NCBI GenBank assembly: GCA_900175165.2
Contig: FWWN02000704.1
Span: 1-64,000 of the forward strand
Reading direction: 5' to 3'
Length of the DNA stretch: 64,000 bases
Source: Rhizomucor pusillus
Taxonomy: Eukaryota > Mucoromycota > Mucoromycetes > Mucorales > Lichtheimiaceae
A program made the translations under genes and the position numbers. Each line of letters opens with the position of its first letter. Positions within the stretch are counted from its first letter, which is position 1. Below are positions 1 through 10,258 of the stretch, piece after piece. The notes below the pieces were generated by a model, which made no database searches, was not told where the DNA came from, and worked only from the letters and a program-made list of their open reading frames with translations.

Positions 1-783
1 CAGAGACAATGCTTACATCCGGGACATCGAATGCTGTTTCACAGTATGATATCTTTTGTGAACTGGCCCAGTGGCATGTAAGGTCTACAAATCTTTCTGT
101 GTCGTAATGTGAGTACAACGCTATTTGGAGCTTTCGATCTTCCTCCAGGAAGTTCCACGGAACGTGCTTATCCCTAAGCCAATTTGTTGGTGTTCAAAAG
201 TATACTTTGGATAGTGCATTGCGCCGAAATAGACTCGCGTGTCTCTCCCAACCCTGGTTTTTCATCCGCCATCGAGATTCCAGGTTTACTGTTAACAGCA
301 AGTGGATAATGTCTCTACGTTATTGGATACACCTTATTGATTGCCTGCGGTTTTGAAGATTCGTTGATATTGGGGATACGGAAGCATATATGCAACAGGG
401 TCTGTGGTGTCTGAATTGTCGCTATATCATGCAGCTTCGCCATCTTTGTCTCGGTTCCAGAGCCGTAGTCTTAAGATTAGGCGTTGTAGGCGAGAACGAT
501 CCAGATGTGAGAATAGGACGATGTATAAAGTCGGCTATCGAAGAGCCTCTGCTCAAAAATATGATCTCGATAATTACCCACTGTTATCGAGAATGCAATC
601 TACTTTGTAATGTAATATCAAATGACAGCGCTCGATGATAATATACAGTACCGCAGTACGACATGCGATACGTACGCTTCGGCACTGTTGTAGATTCTGT
701 GATTTTTTTTATCTTGATCAATTGTTGTCAGCACAGACATTGATTTTCCGCATTTTGTGTTGTCAACTGTTTGAAACTTTGAA
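1..783. other. Left-edge spacer without a supported gene
   Basis: The first 783 bases hold only short overlapping open frames on both strands, none with recognisable protein sequence or a splice pattern that extends them. The right end is the promoter and 5' leader of COQ4 and includes T-rich tracts near 705-715. A gene running in from the left edge cannot be excluded. Confidence 0.5.
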
Positions 784-1835
784 ATGATCTTTGGACGACG
801 GCTCGTTGCCACAATTGCACGATCAAGAGTACCTGCTCTGCGATGCCATGGTTTCCGTTCACTGAGTACTAGTGCCATTTCCTCTGAAGGAGCAGGTAGG
901 GCTACGTGGAATGACGCAAGAGTTTGGAACTATCAACTCACAGACATCCAAGCTGCGTATTCTAGTAGGAAATTGTATGATACCCATATCCCGATCACAA
1001 CGACGCAGCGGACGCTCTTGACAATTGGATCTGCCTTCGCAGCCTTTGCAAATCCCAAGCGAGGAGGTCCGATTATGCTGTCCACAACTATATAAATTCA
1101 ACATGTTAAAACGATGCTCTTTAGATATGGTTGCGACACTGGGAGAAACGACAGGCAAACGGGCTCTCGAAAAGATGCGCGAACAGATGCTGGAATCTGA
1201 AAGTGGAAGAAAGATTCTTCGGGAGCGTCCTATTGTGCATACTAGCACCATTGACTTCGATAATCTGCGAGCCACGTGTGCTCCAGGAACATTCGGTCAC
1301 GAATATGTATCCTGGCTAGATCAACAAGGAGTGACACCTGATACGAGAGATCCAGTAAGGCCTTTTGAGTGTACATCGATGCAAAATGTGCTTAAACTTC
1401 GATGGTAGGTGCATTTTATTGACGATGAAGAGTTAGCGTACGTCATGCAAAGGTATCGACAAGCACATGATTTTGTCCATACGTTAACTGGTCTGGGAGT
1501 CACGGTTGAAGAAGAATTGGCTCTGAAATGGTTTGAATGGGTGCAAACCGGTTTACCTATGAATATGCTATCTTCATTGGTTGGACCCTTCATTGTACCA
1601 TGGGAGGCGCGTAGACGGCTCTTCAATGTCTACGTGCCTTGGGCTCTACAGTGTGGCAGGTTAGTAATATTGATGCTTTGCGCGGAGGACCCCCAATCTA
1701 ACCAGGTTTGGAACCAGCGATTCCGTACCTCTGATGACTGTTTACTTTGAGAAGCACTTCCACACACCTATCGAGAATCTTCGCAAAGACCTTGGCATCA
1801 CCCCCCCACCCTCATTCAACACTACTCTATCATAG
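784..1835 (+). CDS. COQ4: Ubiquinone biosynthesis protein COQ4 homologue, mitochondrial
   Basis: Four exons (784-1066, 1125-1354, 1409-1659, 1706-1835) with introns of 58, 54 and 46 nt join in frame to a 297-residue protein, the usual COQ4 length. COQ4 organises the coenzyme Q synthesis complex on the matrix side of the inner mitochondrial membrane. The first 30 residues are rich in Arg, Ser and Ala with no acidic residue, as expected of a matrix targeting peptide. Family hallmarks are visible: the blocks HIPITTTQR, LGETTG, IDDEELAYVMQRYR and VQTGLPMN, and the metal-binding signature HDFVH at residues 191-195 followed by Glu207 (HDxxH-x11-E). The last exon gives the conserved ending YFEKHFHTPIENLRKDLGI. 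Exon ends were fixed by the in-frame joins NPKRG-D and DP-VHFIDD and by GT-AG borders. Assignment is firm; only the precise start is inferred. Confidence 0.95.
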
Positions 1836-1962
1836 AGCTTACACATATATAAACCAATACGCAACTACTATATGTATATTTGTTTCAACTCACAATGGCA
1901 TACAAGTAACGGATACGAATACGGAAAGGGAAAGGGAGAGCGATAGGAAAATCAGAGACATT

Positions 1963-2839
1963 TCAGAAAATAGTACGGTAAGAGAGGGACGAGGACTGGG
2001 TGCGTTTTGCAGGGAACATACGGTCTTTACCTTTGCGAAAGAGTGGTGAAGTCATTAGACCGCCGCTGATAGCATACTCGCCACTGCGATCATAGACGTG
2101 AATTCTCTTTTTGGGAGAATGTTCGTTGTAGATTATCTTGGTCGGGAAATCCTCTAGTGGTAAAGGTGCTAGTGGGATCCTCTTCATCCGGTCCCTGAGT
2201 TCATTGATGGCCGATATATCGTAGGGACGTTTCAAGCCGTGGTGGCCATTCTTGTTGTTGATGGATGAGGGTGCAACGTTCTCTTTTGTCTCTGAGACCG
2301 GTGCATTGACGGAGAGCATGGGATTAGAGGCATCCACCGTGTTGTTTCTGTTGCGCTTTGCGTCATCACAATCATCTTTTCTGTTATCGTGGTAAATGCA
2401 TGTCATCCAGCTCATGGTGCGATCAATGTGAGAGTTTTCTTGTTTGCCTTGATCGTTTTGTCCTTCCTCGTCATCGTTCCAGAAAGAAGCATATACGACA
2501 TTTTGGTCCTGGGATGACTGCACCTCGTCCTAACATACCAAATCAAATGTTAGTCAGAGTGTCAAGATATGAAAGGGGCAATATTTCCCATACCAAGCTG
2601 TTATCATCGGCCTCATCCTCTTTGGCAGCCTTGGTCAGTGCCTTAAGGATGGCTGCGCTTTTGCTTTTGCATTTGTAGCGTGCCTCCAATGGCGGACGCA
2701 GTCGGTGGTAACCATTCAAAAGCTCCTCCTCGTCCAGATCGAGGGTTCCCAATTTGCTTGCCAATCGTCCGCCCGTCGAGAGCGGTTCTGGCGGAATATC
2801 GTCGGGAGGGCACAATTCCTCAAGATCAAACCTGTCCAT
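1963..2839 (-). CDS. Unrecognised 270-residue protein with a KEN box
   Basis: Two exons (2839-2594 and 2529-1963) join in phase 0 across a 64-nt GT-AG intron. I do not recognise the family. The N-terminal exon is acidic (MDRFDLEELCPPDDIPPEP) and contains LDEEELLNGYHRL. The second exon is hydrophilic and probably disordered. It carries a KEN tripeptide at residues 164-166 flanked by SET and VAP, which resembles an APC/C degron. A basic, proline-rich block follows (RDRMKRIPLAPLPLEDFP), then SPKKRIHVYDRSGEYAISGG and a basic Ser-rich end. No membrane segment or signal peptide is present. The composition and conserved-looking patches suggest a regulatory nuclear protein, but this is inference. It lies tail to tail with COQ4, 127 bp apart. 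Confidence 0.65.
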
Positions 2840-4011
2840 GGCAAAGATTACAGAATTGTTGAGCGGAAAGGAAAAGGATTGACCACAGTTGGATTGTAGG
2901 CCTGTGTGGGCCGAGTCAGCTGCATTTGTCCCCACAAAGCTCCGCCCGCTTTCACTTAAGGACCTTGCAGCCAGCAAGTTCCATCGGACAGTTCCCTCTA
3001 AAAACAAATAAACTTGGCACAGACTCGACACCAACAATACGCATTAAGATGATAGCATGGAAACAGTATAATATCTGAGCAGCCAGCTTAAGCTGCTCGA
3101 GATCATTGTGAAAGACGCGCGTATTTAACAACCCTTATTAACAACAAGCAACAACGACAAGAATGGCCAGCCACGCTGCAGGATACGAACGATCATAAAC
3201 AAACTGCTGGATCTTCATTGTCTTTAGAGCATCTGCGTGTTTTACAAGAAGCTGTACCAAACGAAATTCCGGATACAACACGTTGACGAGTCAACTCTAT
3301 GCAACCGGACTCAAAGTTTGCTCTTAAATGTTGATCGCAGGAAGCGGGCAAATGCAATAGCCCATGGGACGAGACTTCCTTCATAAGATAATCTGGCGTC
3401 TGCAAGCCCCAACTTCCCTTCATTTTGTGTTGTAGAAACGTACGCGCAACTCAGCCCGTGGCTGGTTTGCCTCTGGAACGCAAACCGAGTTGTGGTTTCT
3501 TTTGTTTATTTGAATTAGCTGACTCTCAATACAGCAAAGCCACACCCATGTTCATATAAAAGCGTGGAGGCGCCTGAAACCTTGCCACATTGCAGTTAAC
3601 CCAGGCTTTCACCGGGCTTGACCTCGTGGCTAGTGGAAATACTCTTTTTCTTCCTTTGGAAGATAAGAGACTGGGAATAGCGAATATGCGCCGTGGTTAA
3701 TCACCGAGGATGCTCTCCTATGCATTCAAGGCTTCATGAACCGGCTAAATTCTGGACAACAAAAATGCAAAAATACGAAAATGAAAACACAGTACACCCA
3801 TAATCACACAACAAACAAGTTCTCGATGCGCGTAATAAATCCCTTTACCATTTTCCAAAGTTATGATCGATATGTAGCTGTGTACTTAAGCTAAAGGCTG
3901 CTTCTCGTAGACGGATCATGTCTAAGCCGTTTTTCATGTCCAGTTTGCAACTGTTCGTCGGACCTATTTCTCCTTGTTCCTATTTTCATCCTTCCACTTT
4001 TTAAAGGTAGA
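2840..4011. other. Intergenic region between divergent genes
   Basis: This 1.17-kb spacer separates the minus-strand KEN-box gene from the plus-strand NSUN gene, so it should hold both promoters. A TATA-like ATATAAAAG lies near 3555-3563 on the plus strand, about 450 bp before the NSUN start. A 76-codon minus-strand frame at 3193-3423 has no recognisable features and is not called. Confidence 0.45.
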
Positions 4012-5350
4012 ATGGAATTATCCTCGAAATCGAGCGGAAGTGGTGGTCTCGAGTCGATCCAGGCGGCAAATATGTTTGACATTAGCCAGCTTCCCGAGTC
4101 GTTCCAAAAGTTCTTAAAGACAAACGACATTGATCCCGCGATCTACACCGTCAGCGATCTGCCTCGTTACGTGCGCTGGAATACGCAAATTGAACAAGAT
4201 AAACGACCATCCTTGGAAGATTTACAGCGTCAGCTCGGTACCGAGCGTGTTTGGAACGTTGCAGGTCGACCTGGATTTTTCGGATTCATTGGAGCCAAGA
4301 ACAGGCTCGTTGACACTGAAGCGTAAATATTGGGAATTTGGTGGTAGATTCTTTTCGCTGTGGGCTGAAGGAATGTTAGTTACAAGCAGGCGGCTATATT
4401 TGGCATCGACTTGAGCTCGGCAGTTGCGGTTGAAGCACTGGAGATACAATGCGACGACCATGTCCTGGATACGTGCTGTGCGCCGGGTGCGAAGCTTTGC
4501 ATGATTGCAAACTTGCTAGGAGACAAGGGAACTGGCACGGTGACTGGGGTGGATTTAGCAGCCCATCGTTTAGCCACCTGTCGTTCAATGCTAAAACGAT
4601 ACAGCGCCGGCGGCCGAGCGAGATTGTTTGAAGCGGATGGCACCAAGTTTGCAGTTCCACCACCATCCAGATTAGGCCAGCATATTTTGGATATGAACCA
4701 GCCTCCTGGAAAGAAACAAAAGATGCAGCCGGTCAAACCCTTTTGGGCGCCGAAACTGCTTCGCTCTGATCCACAGACTTCTCAGAGGCTATACGATAAA
4801 GTCCTGGTAGACGCCGAGTGCACACATGATGGATCTATCAGTCATATATTAAAGGTGAGAGCATCAGTAGTCTGGTCAGCTGAGACAGGAATGTAAAATT
4901 TACATTTAATATAGTATGAGAAATGGGGATGGGATGCATTTGAAAAGAATTTTATGGATCCAAAGCGCCTAGATACGATTTGCGAGTTGCAGGTAAGATT
5001 TTGGAGCTGTTTATCTGTGATGACATGGCTGAAAGATGGTTTAGAGAAATTTGATGAAGCAAGGGTGGACTATGCTCAAAGAAAATGGTGTCATGGTATA
5101 CAGCACGTGCTCACTGACGATCCAGCAAAATGAAGCAAACGTCGTGTGGTTTCTTGAACATCACCCTGATGCAAAAATTGAAAATATACCCAACATTGAC
5201 AATCTCGACATTCACTTTGCATCCATTAAAACTGTCAATACTTCCTCCACGATTCAAAAGCTCATAGACGATCATTGCATACGATTTGATCCGCTGGTTA
5301 GCCGGACAAGCGGGTTCTTTGTTGCTAGATTCAAAAAGATTGCCAACTAG
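4012..5350 (+). CDS. NOL1/NOP2/Sun (NSUN) family RNA cytosine-C5 methyltransferase
   Basis: Four exons (4012-4322, 4380-4854, 4915-4992, 5045-5350) encode 389 residues. NSUN enzymes transfer a methyl group from S-adenosylmethionine to C5 of cytosine in tRNA or rRNA. Visible motifs are the entry block YKQAAIFGIDLSSAVAVEAL, the SAM loop VLDTCCAPGAKL (CCAPG at residues 136-140), motif IV VDAECTHDGS with Cys251, and motif VI YSTCSL with Cys310. The Thr-Cys pair of motif VI holds the attacking nucleophile in this family, and the motif IV Cys releases product. Motif IV reads DAEC where the best-known members have DAPC or DVPC. The C-terminus ends with the family-typical TSGFFVARFKK. The exon joins D-T-E-A-Y and L-Q-R-N are supported by frame and borders. 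The substrate subfamily is not clear from sequence alone. Confidence 0.9.
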
Positions 5351-5369
5351 ATTATTACTACAAGCTAAT

Positions 5370-5400
5370 GTATATGTATATATATGTATGTATGCATACA
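5370..5400. repeat. Short TA/TATG microsatellite
   Basis: A TATATGTA-type simple repeat lies 20 bases after the NSUN stop codon, in the spacer between two convergent genes. It may form part of the AT-rich 3' end signals for the NSUN transcript. Confidence 0.5.
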
Positions 5401-5442
5401 AAACTGTTCACTAAACTGTAAATACACGTATCTGCATCACTC

Positions 5443-6132
5443 TCATTGCGCTTTGCGCTCGTAGACTTCGCTCAGTAAATCCCATTCTTTATCAAGGATT
5501 TTGGAATTGTTCAAATTGACGCTGTTGTCAGTGGATGTTCGTCGCAACTCGACGGGAGGCCGGTTCTGTAAATCCTTTTCGATTTTGTTCTGCAGATCCT
5601 TGAGGAAAATATCGATACGCAAGTGGAATCCAAGCAGGAGCATCTGAGTGACGCGCACGAGTGGGCGCTGAATCAGTCCTTGCTGCGTGATTTTGAGAGT
5701 CGTCGTGATACGCTGAAGGTCACTATCTTGTTGTTGGCTCTCATCCAACAACTCGTACGTCCACGAACCCGAAAACGTCGGCGTCTTGAGTCTCGATGAC
5801 TCTTCCAGGATACGCAGCAATTTGCAATGCGGGTTTTGCTCGACATGGATAACCGAGATACGCTTTTTCCTTCGAGTCAACTCTTCAAATGTCAACCGTT
5901 TCTCGTCAACGTCGTTGTCAATGATGGTGACTTGTTCCACTCGTTGTTGCCAGCTTGGATATGATTCCACGTCTGTCAAAACTTGCCACAGATGAGCTTT
6001 GGTTGTGCGAAAGGTACAGGTGCGAGACACAATGTGGCTCGCAGGAAGCAAGAGTCCGATGACGTAGACAAGTAAAGGAGCTGTGGGTATCAGGATCAGA
6101 ATAGTCGCGACCGTGGCAATTAAAGCACTCAT
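5443..6132 (-). CDS. Membrane-anchored SRPBCC/START-like protein
   Basis: This single-exon gene encodes 229 residues. Residues 4-30 form one hydrophobic segment (ATVATILILIPTAPLLVYVIG), giving an N-terminal membrane anchor. The remainder looks like the helix-grip SRPBCC fold of polyketide-cyclase and lipid-binding proteins. Support comes from the opening pattern ASHIVSRTCTFRTTKAHLWQVLTDVESYPSWQQRVEQV, from paired strands such as CKLLRILEES and GSWTYELL, and from the long last helix LRIDIFLKDLQNKIEKDL. Such proteins bind hydrophobic ligands; the ligand here is unknown. The C-terminus has an unstructured tail. The gene ends 92 bp from the convergent NSUN gene and starts 192 bp from the divergent I9 gene, with which it may share a promoter. 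Confidence 0.7.
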   Translation of the reverse strand: MSALIATVATILILIPTAPLLVYVIGLLLPASHIVSRTCTFRTTKAHLWQVLTDVESYPSWQQRVEQVTIIDNDVDEKRLTFEELTRRKKRISVIHVEQNPHCKLLRILEESSRLKTPTFSGSWTYELLDESQQQDSDLQRITTTLKITQQGLIQRPLVRVTQMLLLGFHLRIDIFLKDLQNKIEKDLQNRPPVELRRTSTDNSVNLNNSKILDKEWDLLSEVYERKAQ

Positions 6133-6324
6133 ATCAGTGTGCGTACAAAGCTAGAGTAAAAATAACGAAAAAGAAAGAAGAAAAGAAGGAAGGAAAGAAA
6201 GAGATGCACCCGGTAAAAATGTGACACCTGGCAAGGACCTGATCACTTTTTTCGGCATAAACTCACTACGTTAAAATTAAGTACTGACTGTGTGACCACG
6301 GTGTTTCACCTTTGTCTTCCTTTC

Positions 6325-6744
6325 ATGAGATTCACAAATCTTGCCACTCTTGTTGCATTGCTCTTTGCCGTGGCAGCAATGGCTGCCGAGTGTAAGTCGC
6401 AAAGTTAATGTTTATATAATATACAGACGCAGTTATGCTAACTCACTGCAGCCGGATACACTGACTATATAATGGCTATCAAGGAGCCCGCAGACGATGC
6501 CAAGATCAAGCAGGCTCGGGCAGACGTTGAAAGTTGCGGCGGAAAAGTCAACTACGAAGTCAAGTATGGTCTCAAAGCACTAATTGTGTCTATCCCGGAT
6601 GCCCAGGTGTCAACCTTTGATGCCAAGGATTACATTGACTTTATGGAGAAGGACCAAGAAGGTAAGTCCCGTTCCAGACAATTCCCAGGCATTTCGATAT
6701 CTCAAAAATGCTAATTAATGGTCATAGTCCATACCAGTAAATGA
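6325..6744 (+). CDS. Secreted I9-type serine protease inhibitor-like peptide
   Basis: Three exons (6325-6391, 6452-6661, 6728-6744) encode 97 residues. The first exon is a clear signal peptide (MRFTNLATLVALLFAVAAMA), with cleavage expected just after. The mature part matches the inhibitor I9 / subtilisin-propeptide fold typified by yeast proteinase B inhibitor Pbi2: it starts YIMAIKEPADD, continues CGGKVNYEVKYGLKALIVSIPDAQV, and ends EKDQEVHTSK. In I9 inhibitors the C-terminal tail binds the protease active site, and a VHT ending is seen in Pbi2-like proteins. The last exon supplies only this tail (VHTSK), joined by G|TC across a 66-nt intron. Yeast Pbi2 is cytosolic, so a secretory version points to an extracellular or vacuolar protease target. 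The gene is convergent with RAD21, 90 bp apart. Confidence 0.8.
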
Positions 6745-6834
6745 AATGTTGTTATTATACGATGAAAAGAACGGAAACAGAGAAAAAAGGGAAAATAAAA
6801 CGACAAGAAGAAAGAAAGGAACTCCTTGTCTCAA

Positions 6835-8804
6835 CTACAATGCTATTTGAATTTCACCGAAAGGTCGCTGCTGATGGATCTTTACCATTCGCTTTGTGGT
6901 CAAGAGCAGAACAGAATAGAATTTCTTTGCTGCTTCAGACTTGGTGCAGGTATTTGGTGCAATGTCTTGGAAACTGGTTTTTCCTGCACTGCCTGCCTTG
7001 GTTTGGATCATTTCCATTGTTTCGTGAGAGTTTTGGCTGATGGTCGCCTGACTGCTTTGCGAGTACATGCTCATGTTCGCTGCGCCTTCATCCAAAGGTT
7101 CTTCATCGTTGGCCACGTCGGCTGGAGGCGCCACCGGGGAAGAGCCATCCCAATTGTCTGGTCCAAAGTCAATGTCAAAGTCCATATCATTTCCTCCAGG
7201 TGTAAGATAGTTGTCTCGATCTTCGTTGTTTTCGGTCTCTGCAGGTGTTGGTTCGTTTGCAAGTGGCATTTCTTCCAAGCGAGGTTCTTTGGGTGATCCT
7301 GCCTCGTCGAGAGCAGTTGCAGCACGCTCGCGATCCATTCTCTGGAACAAGGAGGAACCCTCGGGAGCAACTGCTGCTTTTGTCCAATCGATCTTTCGTT
7401 GTTTCTTCTTTTTAGGCGAACGGCGGTTTATATTCTAGACAGGATAACATGTTAGAATCGAAAAAAGGCGGGTGCATTCGAATTTGCAAAAGTTTTCACA
7501 TACTCTATTTACAATCGCAGAGGTATCATTAAACATCCGTCGGCATTCTTCGTGAGGGATCTCGGTGACAGTATCAATGATGAGGCGCCGGCGACGGCGG
7601 ACGGGTGCCGGTGCATCCTGCAATTGTGTCTCCTCGAATAACATGTTATCATCAAAGTCGGGAACAACGCCTGACGAAGGTTGTTAAGTTCTGGAACGCA
7701 ATATCAAGCTCTCGACTGAAACTACTTTACCTGATTGCATTAGGGTGTTTTGTGAGGAATCCAAAGGATCCATTGCACGTTGATGGAACGTCTCTTCATT
7801 GTCCTCTGGTCGCTCATCGACGTTGAAGTCCAGATCTCCGAAGTCATAATCAGGACCAACATCTAGGTCTGGCCGCTGCTGATCATGCTGTTGGTTATCC
7901 TTGATAGACATTCTGTCAAATGAATCCTCAAACTGGGCACTCAATTCAGGATCATTGTCACGACGAGGGTTTTCAACTTCCAGGTCGAATCCAATCTCCA
8001 AATCGTCGACGTGTCCATGCTCTGCTTCCATAAACGACATGCCCTGCTCTACTTGATCATGATTGAAGTTAAGAAGACCATCCTCCAATTCTTGTGTTTG
8101 AGTGCCGGCTAACGTGATATCCTGTCGAGGTGCAATCTGTGATAATCCGTCAATGTCGCTCAGTGTGATATCCTGCGATGATGCCAGCTGAGAAAGACTA
8201 TCAAACATGGGGTCCTTTGGATCGATATCTCTGCAAGAAAAAGATGACAGAACGTATTGTGAGTGTCGCTGTAAAATCTAAAGCCGACGTGTACGTACAT
8301 GTCTGCGAAGGGTTCGTCTGGCAACAAGATATCAAATTCGGTCAATTTCTCTGGAAGCGTAATGCTCTTTAAGCTGGCGACAGAGTGTTGGATATCTGGC
8401 ATATTGACATCGCCTTTTTTGAAAGCCTATATGCAAAGCATAAACAAGACGACAACAATGGGTAACAATGACAGATTATGTTACCAATTTGATCTTGACA
8501 AGAGCTTCATTGCAGTCTTCGAGCAGGTAACGCGTCTTTCGAGAGTAGATACGAACAACACCGAGAAGCAGCTGGCCGGAAACACGCAGAGTGAGAAGTT
8601 CCTGTTCCTTGGTTGCAATGGCATCTGTAACCAGGTTAGTCACGTTGGAGACGCCGGTGATGTATTGCAAAAAGAATATTTACTAATGGTTTTCTCAAGA
8701 TTGGTTTGCAGGAATTGGGATTTGGAAATCTTCCTCTCCCAGTGAGAAGCAAGCCAGACGCGGGCAAGCGGTCCGCGCCTTACTATCAATTGATCGGATA
8801 GCAT
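6835..8804 (-). CDS. RAD21: Cohesin kleisin subunit RAD21/SCC1
   Basis: Six exons (8804-8684, 8624-8485, 8426-8299, 8230-7731, 7670-7504, 7434-6835) encode 551 residues. RAD21 closes the cohesin ring by bridging SMC1 and SMC3 and is cut by separase at anaphase. The N-terminal kleisin domain is diagnostic: [29 protein letters not shown] and [20 protein letters not shown]. The C-terminal winged helix is also clear: [27 protein letters not shown] and the ending PFGEIQIAL. The middle is acidic and disordered, as usual. A match to the separase consensus [DE]xExxR is present as EVENPR at residues 214-219. The start MLSDQLIV differs from the MFYSE start common in the family. All introns are 58-69 nt. 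RAD21 is preferred over meiotic REC8 from the strength of both end domains, but the paralogue is not proven. Confidence 0.93.
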
Positions 8805-9645
8805 AGAGTTTAAAGAAACAAAGAAGGGAAATGCCGCCCGCCACCAAGAGGCGAGCATTTCAACTCCACCACACAACGCGGGACGAGCGCGTTTTGCTTC
8901 GCGTCCCATTCCTCCGCAGCACATTGAATTTCTTGCCTTTTTGGTCGTTTTGATATTATGCCTTTCTTTCGGCGCGGCGTATAAAATCAGATCATTTTGC
9001 ATACGAGTGCAGATCGACTACGGTCAGCCTGAAGAAAACATGACTGCAATACCAAAAGGCTGGTTCTGCTCCTACGATCGAACGTAACTTTAAGTGAATG
9101 TTATCTTTGCGAACACAGAGATTTCTACTAATTGAAACGAGGTACAATAAATAGTAACATCTGAAAGAGAAATAAGATGCATTTACGCACTAAATATTGA
9201 TGCAGCTACATTAAAGCCTCACGTTGAACCATCCTCGCTTGGCCCAAAATGCATCGATTTACTTGCGGCTTGATCTTCCCAGTAGCATAGAGTATCTATA
9301 TGAGCGGGTAAAACAAATGCGACAAAGAAGGCGTACAATATGTACAAAATATCATGATTATTACGTGCGCCCGCGGAATGGTACCGTCGTGCATGTTGCC
9401 ACTAGCGCAATTTGAAATGATCCGCCGGAATAGGTTCCCGTTTTGCAAGCCTTGGGGCCGTTGTGCCAAGGGGGGAGTACAGAGAAGTCAAGGAATTCCA
9501 TGCTACCCCAGCAATGTAGCAAACGGGCCTTGTTGCGACATTCGTAGCTTATTTACGTGTCAACTTGGATCGAGTTCTGGATTCACACAAGACATCACGT
9601 TTGCGCTTTATTCAAAAGCTATCAAAAGGGTGACATGATATTCAT
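8805..9645. other. Promoter side of RAD21; no supported gene
   Basis: This 840-bp spacer lies between the 5' end of RAD21 and the 3' end of a small minus-strand gene. Short frames at 9224-9638 on the plus strand show no recognisable protein sequence. The RAD21 promoter must lie at its left end. Confidence 0.4.
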
Positions 9646-9918
9646 CTATTGCTTGCCACTTCCCAAGTCGGCCACGGTGTTTGCTCCTTGCTTCACAGCA
9701 TCGCCCGCTCGGTGTGCCGCTTCAGCTGCTTTAACTCCAACGCTCTTGTCTTCTTGCTGCTGTGCAGGTGTGGCGTTGTCGCTAGAAGCGACGGTCGAAG
9801 CATTCTGAGGCTGTGCAGGCTCGTCATAGTCGCCAATTTGAAATGGGCTTGAGGATTCTTGAATGTCTCGAGTCTGACTCTTGGATGAGAATGGGTTCTT
9901 GAGTTGGCCAATATCCAT
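9646..9918 (-). CDS. Small disordered protein, 90 residues, unrecognised
   Basis: A 90-residue frame starts at the ATG at 9918 (MDIGQLKNPFSSKSQ). The open frame extends further upstream but with no earlier ATG. The protein is hydrophilic, with a Gln/Asn/Ser-rich middle and an Ala-rich amphipathic stretch near the end (AAEAAHRAGDAVKQGANTVAD), reminiscent of small stress or membrane-associated fungal peptides. There is no signal peptide or membrane segment. I do not recognise a family. Being a small protein with natural-looking composition in a spacer between larger genes, it is probably real, but support is only compositional. Confidence 0.5.
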   Translation of the reverse strand: MDIGQLKNPFSSKSQTRDIQESSSPFQIGDYDEPAQPQNASTVASSDNATPAQQQEDKSVGVKAAEAAHRAGDAVKQGANTVADLGSGKQ

Positions 9919-10258
9919 ATTGCGCTTTTGTGTGATTCGAAAACTGGAAAAGAAACACGAAATGCAAACTTGGCGCAAATCACTTCCATATTTGAATCGG
10001 AGATCCGAAACAAGTGCGGCCCGGAAAATTGGCAGCGTAGCTTAAGCAGATCCTCTCTCGCTGTAAGTCCATGTGCAGTTCAAGCAATACTGATGTTTAT
10101 CCATTGATGTTGATAACAAAGGTATTCCACGATCTAATAAACAATTTTCTTATCAAGTAACAAGCTTTTTATATTTTTTTGATAGAAGCATGAATTGTTA
10201 CAGTCAACAGCGTACGAAATATTCAAGGATAATTACAGGAAAGATAGGTATTCATCAT
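9919..10258. other. Spacer between small gene and peroxiredoxin
   Basis: This 340-bp region carries the promoter of the small minus-strand gene and the 3' end of the peroxiredoxin transcript. AT-rich sequence (10138-10185) with AATAAAC-like and TTTTTATATT tracts is consistent with 3' processing. No gene is seen. Confidence 0.4.
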
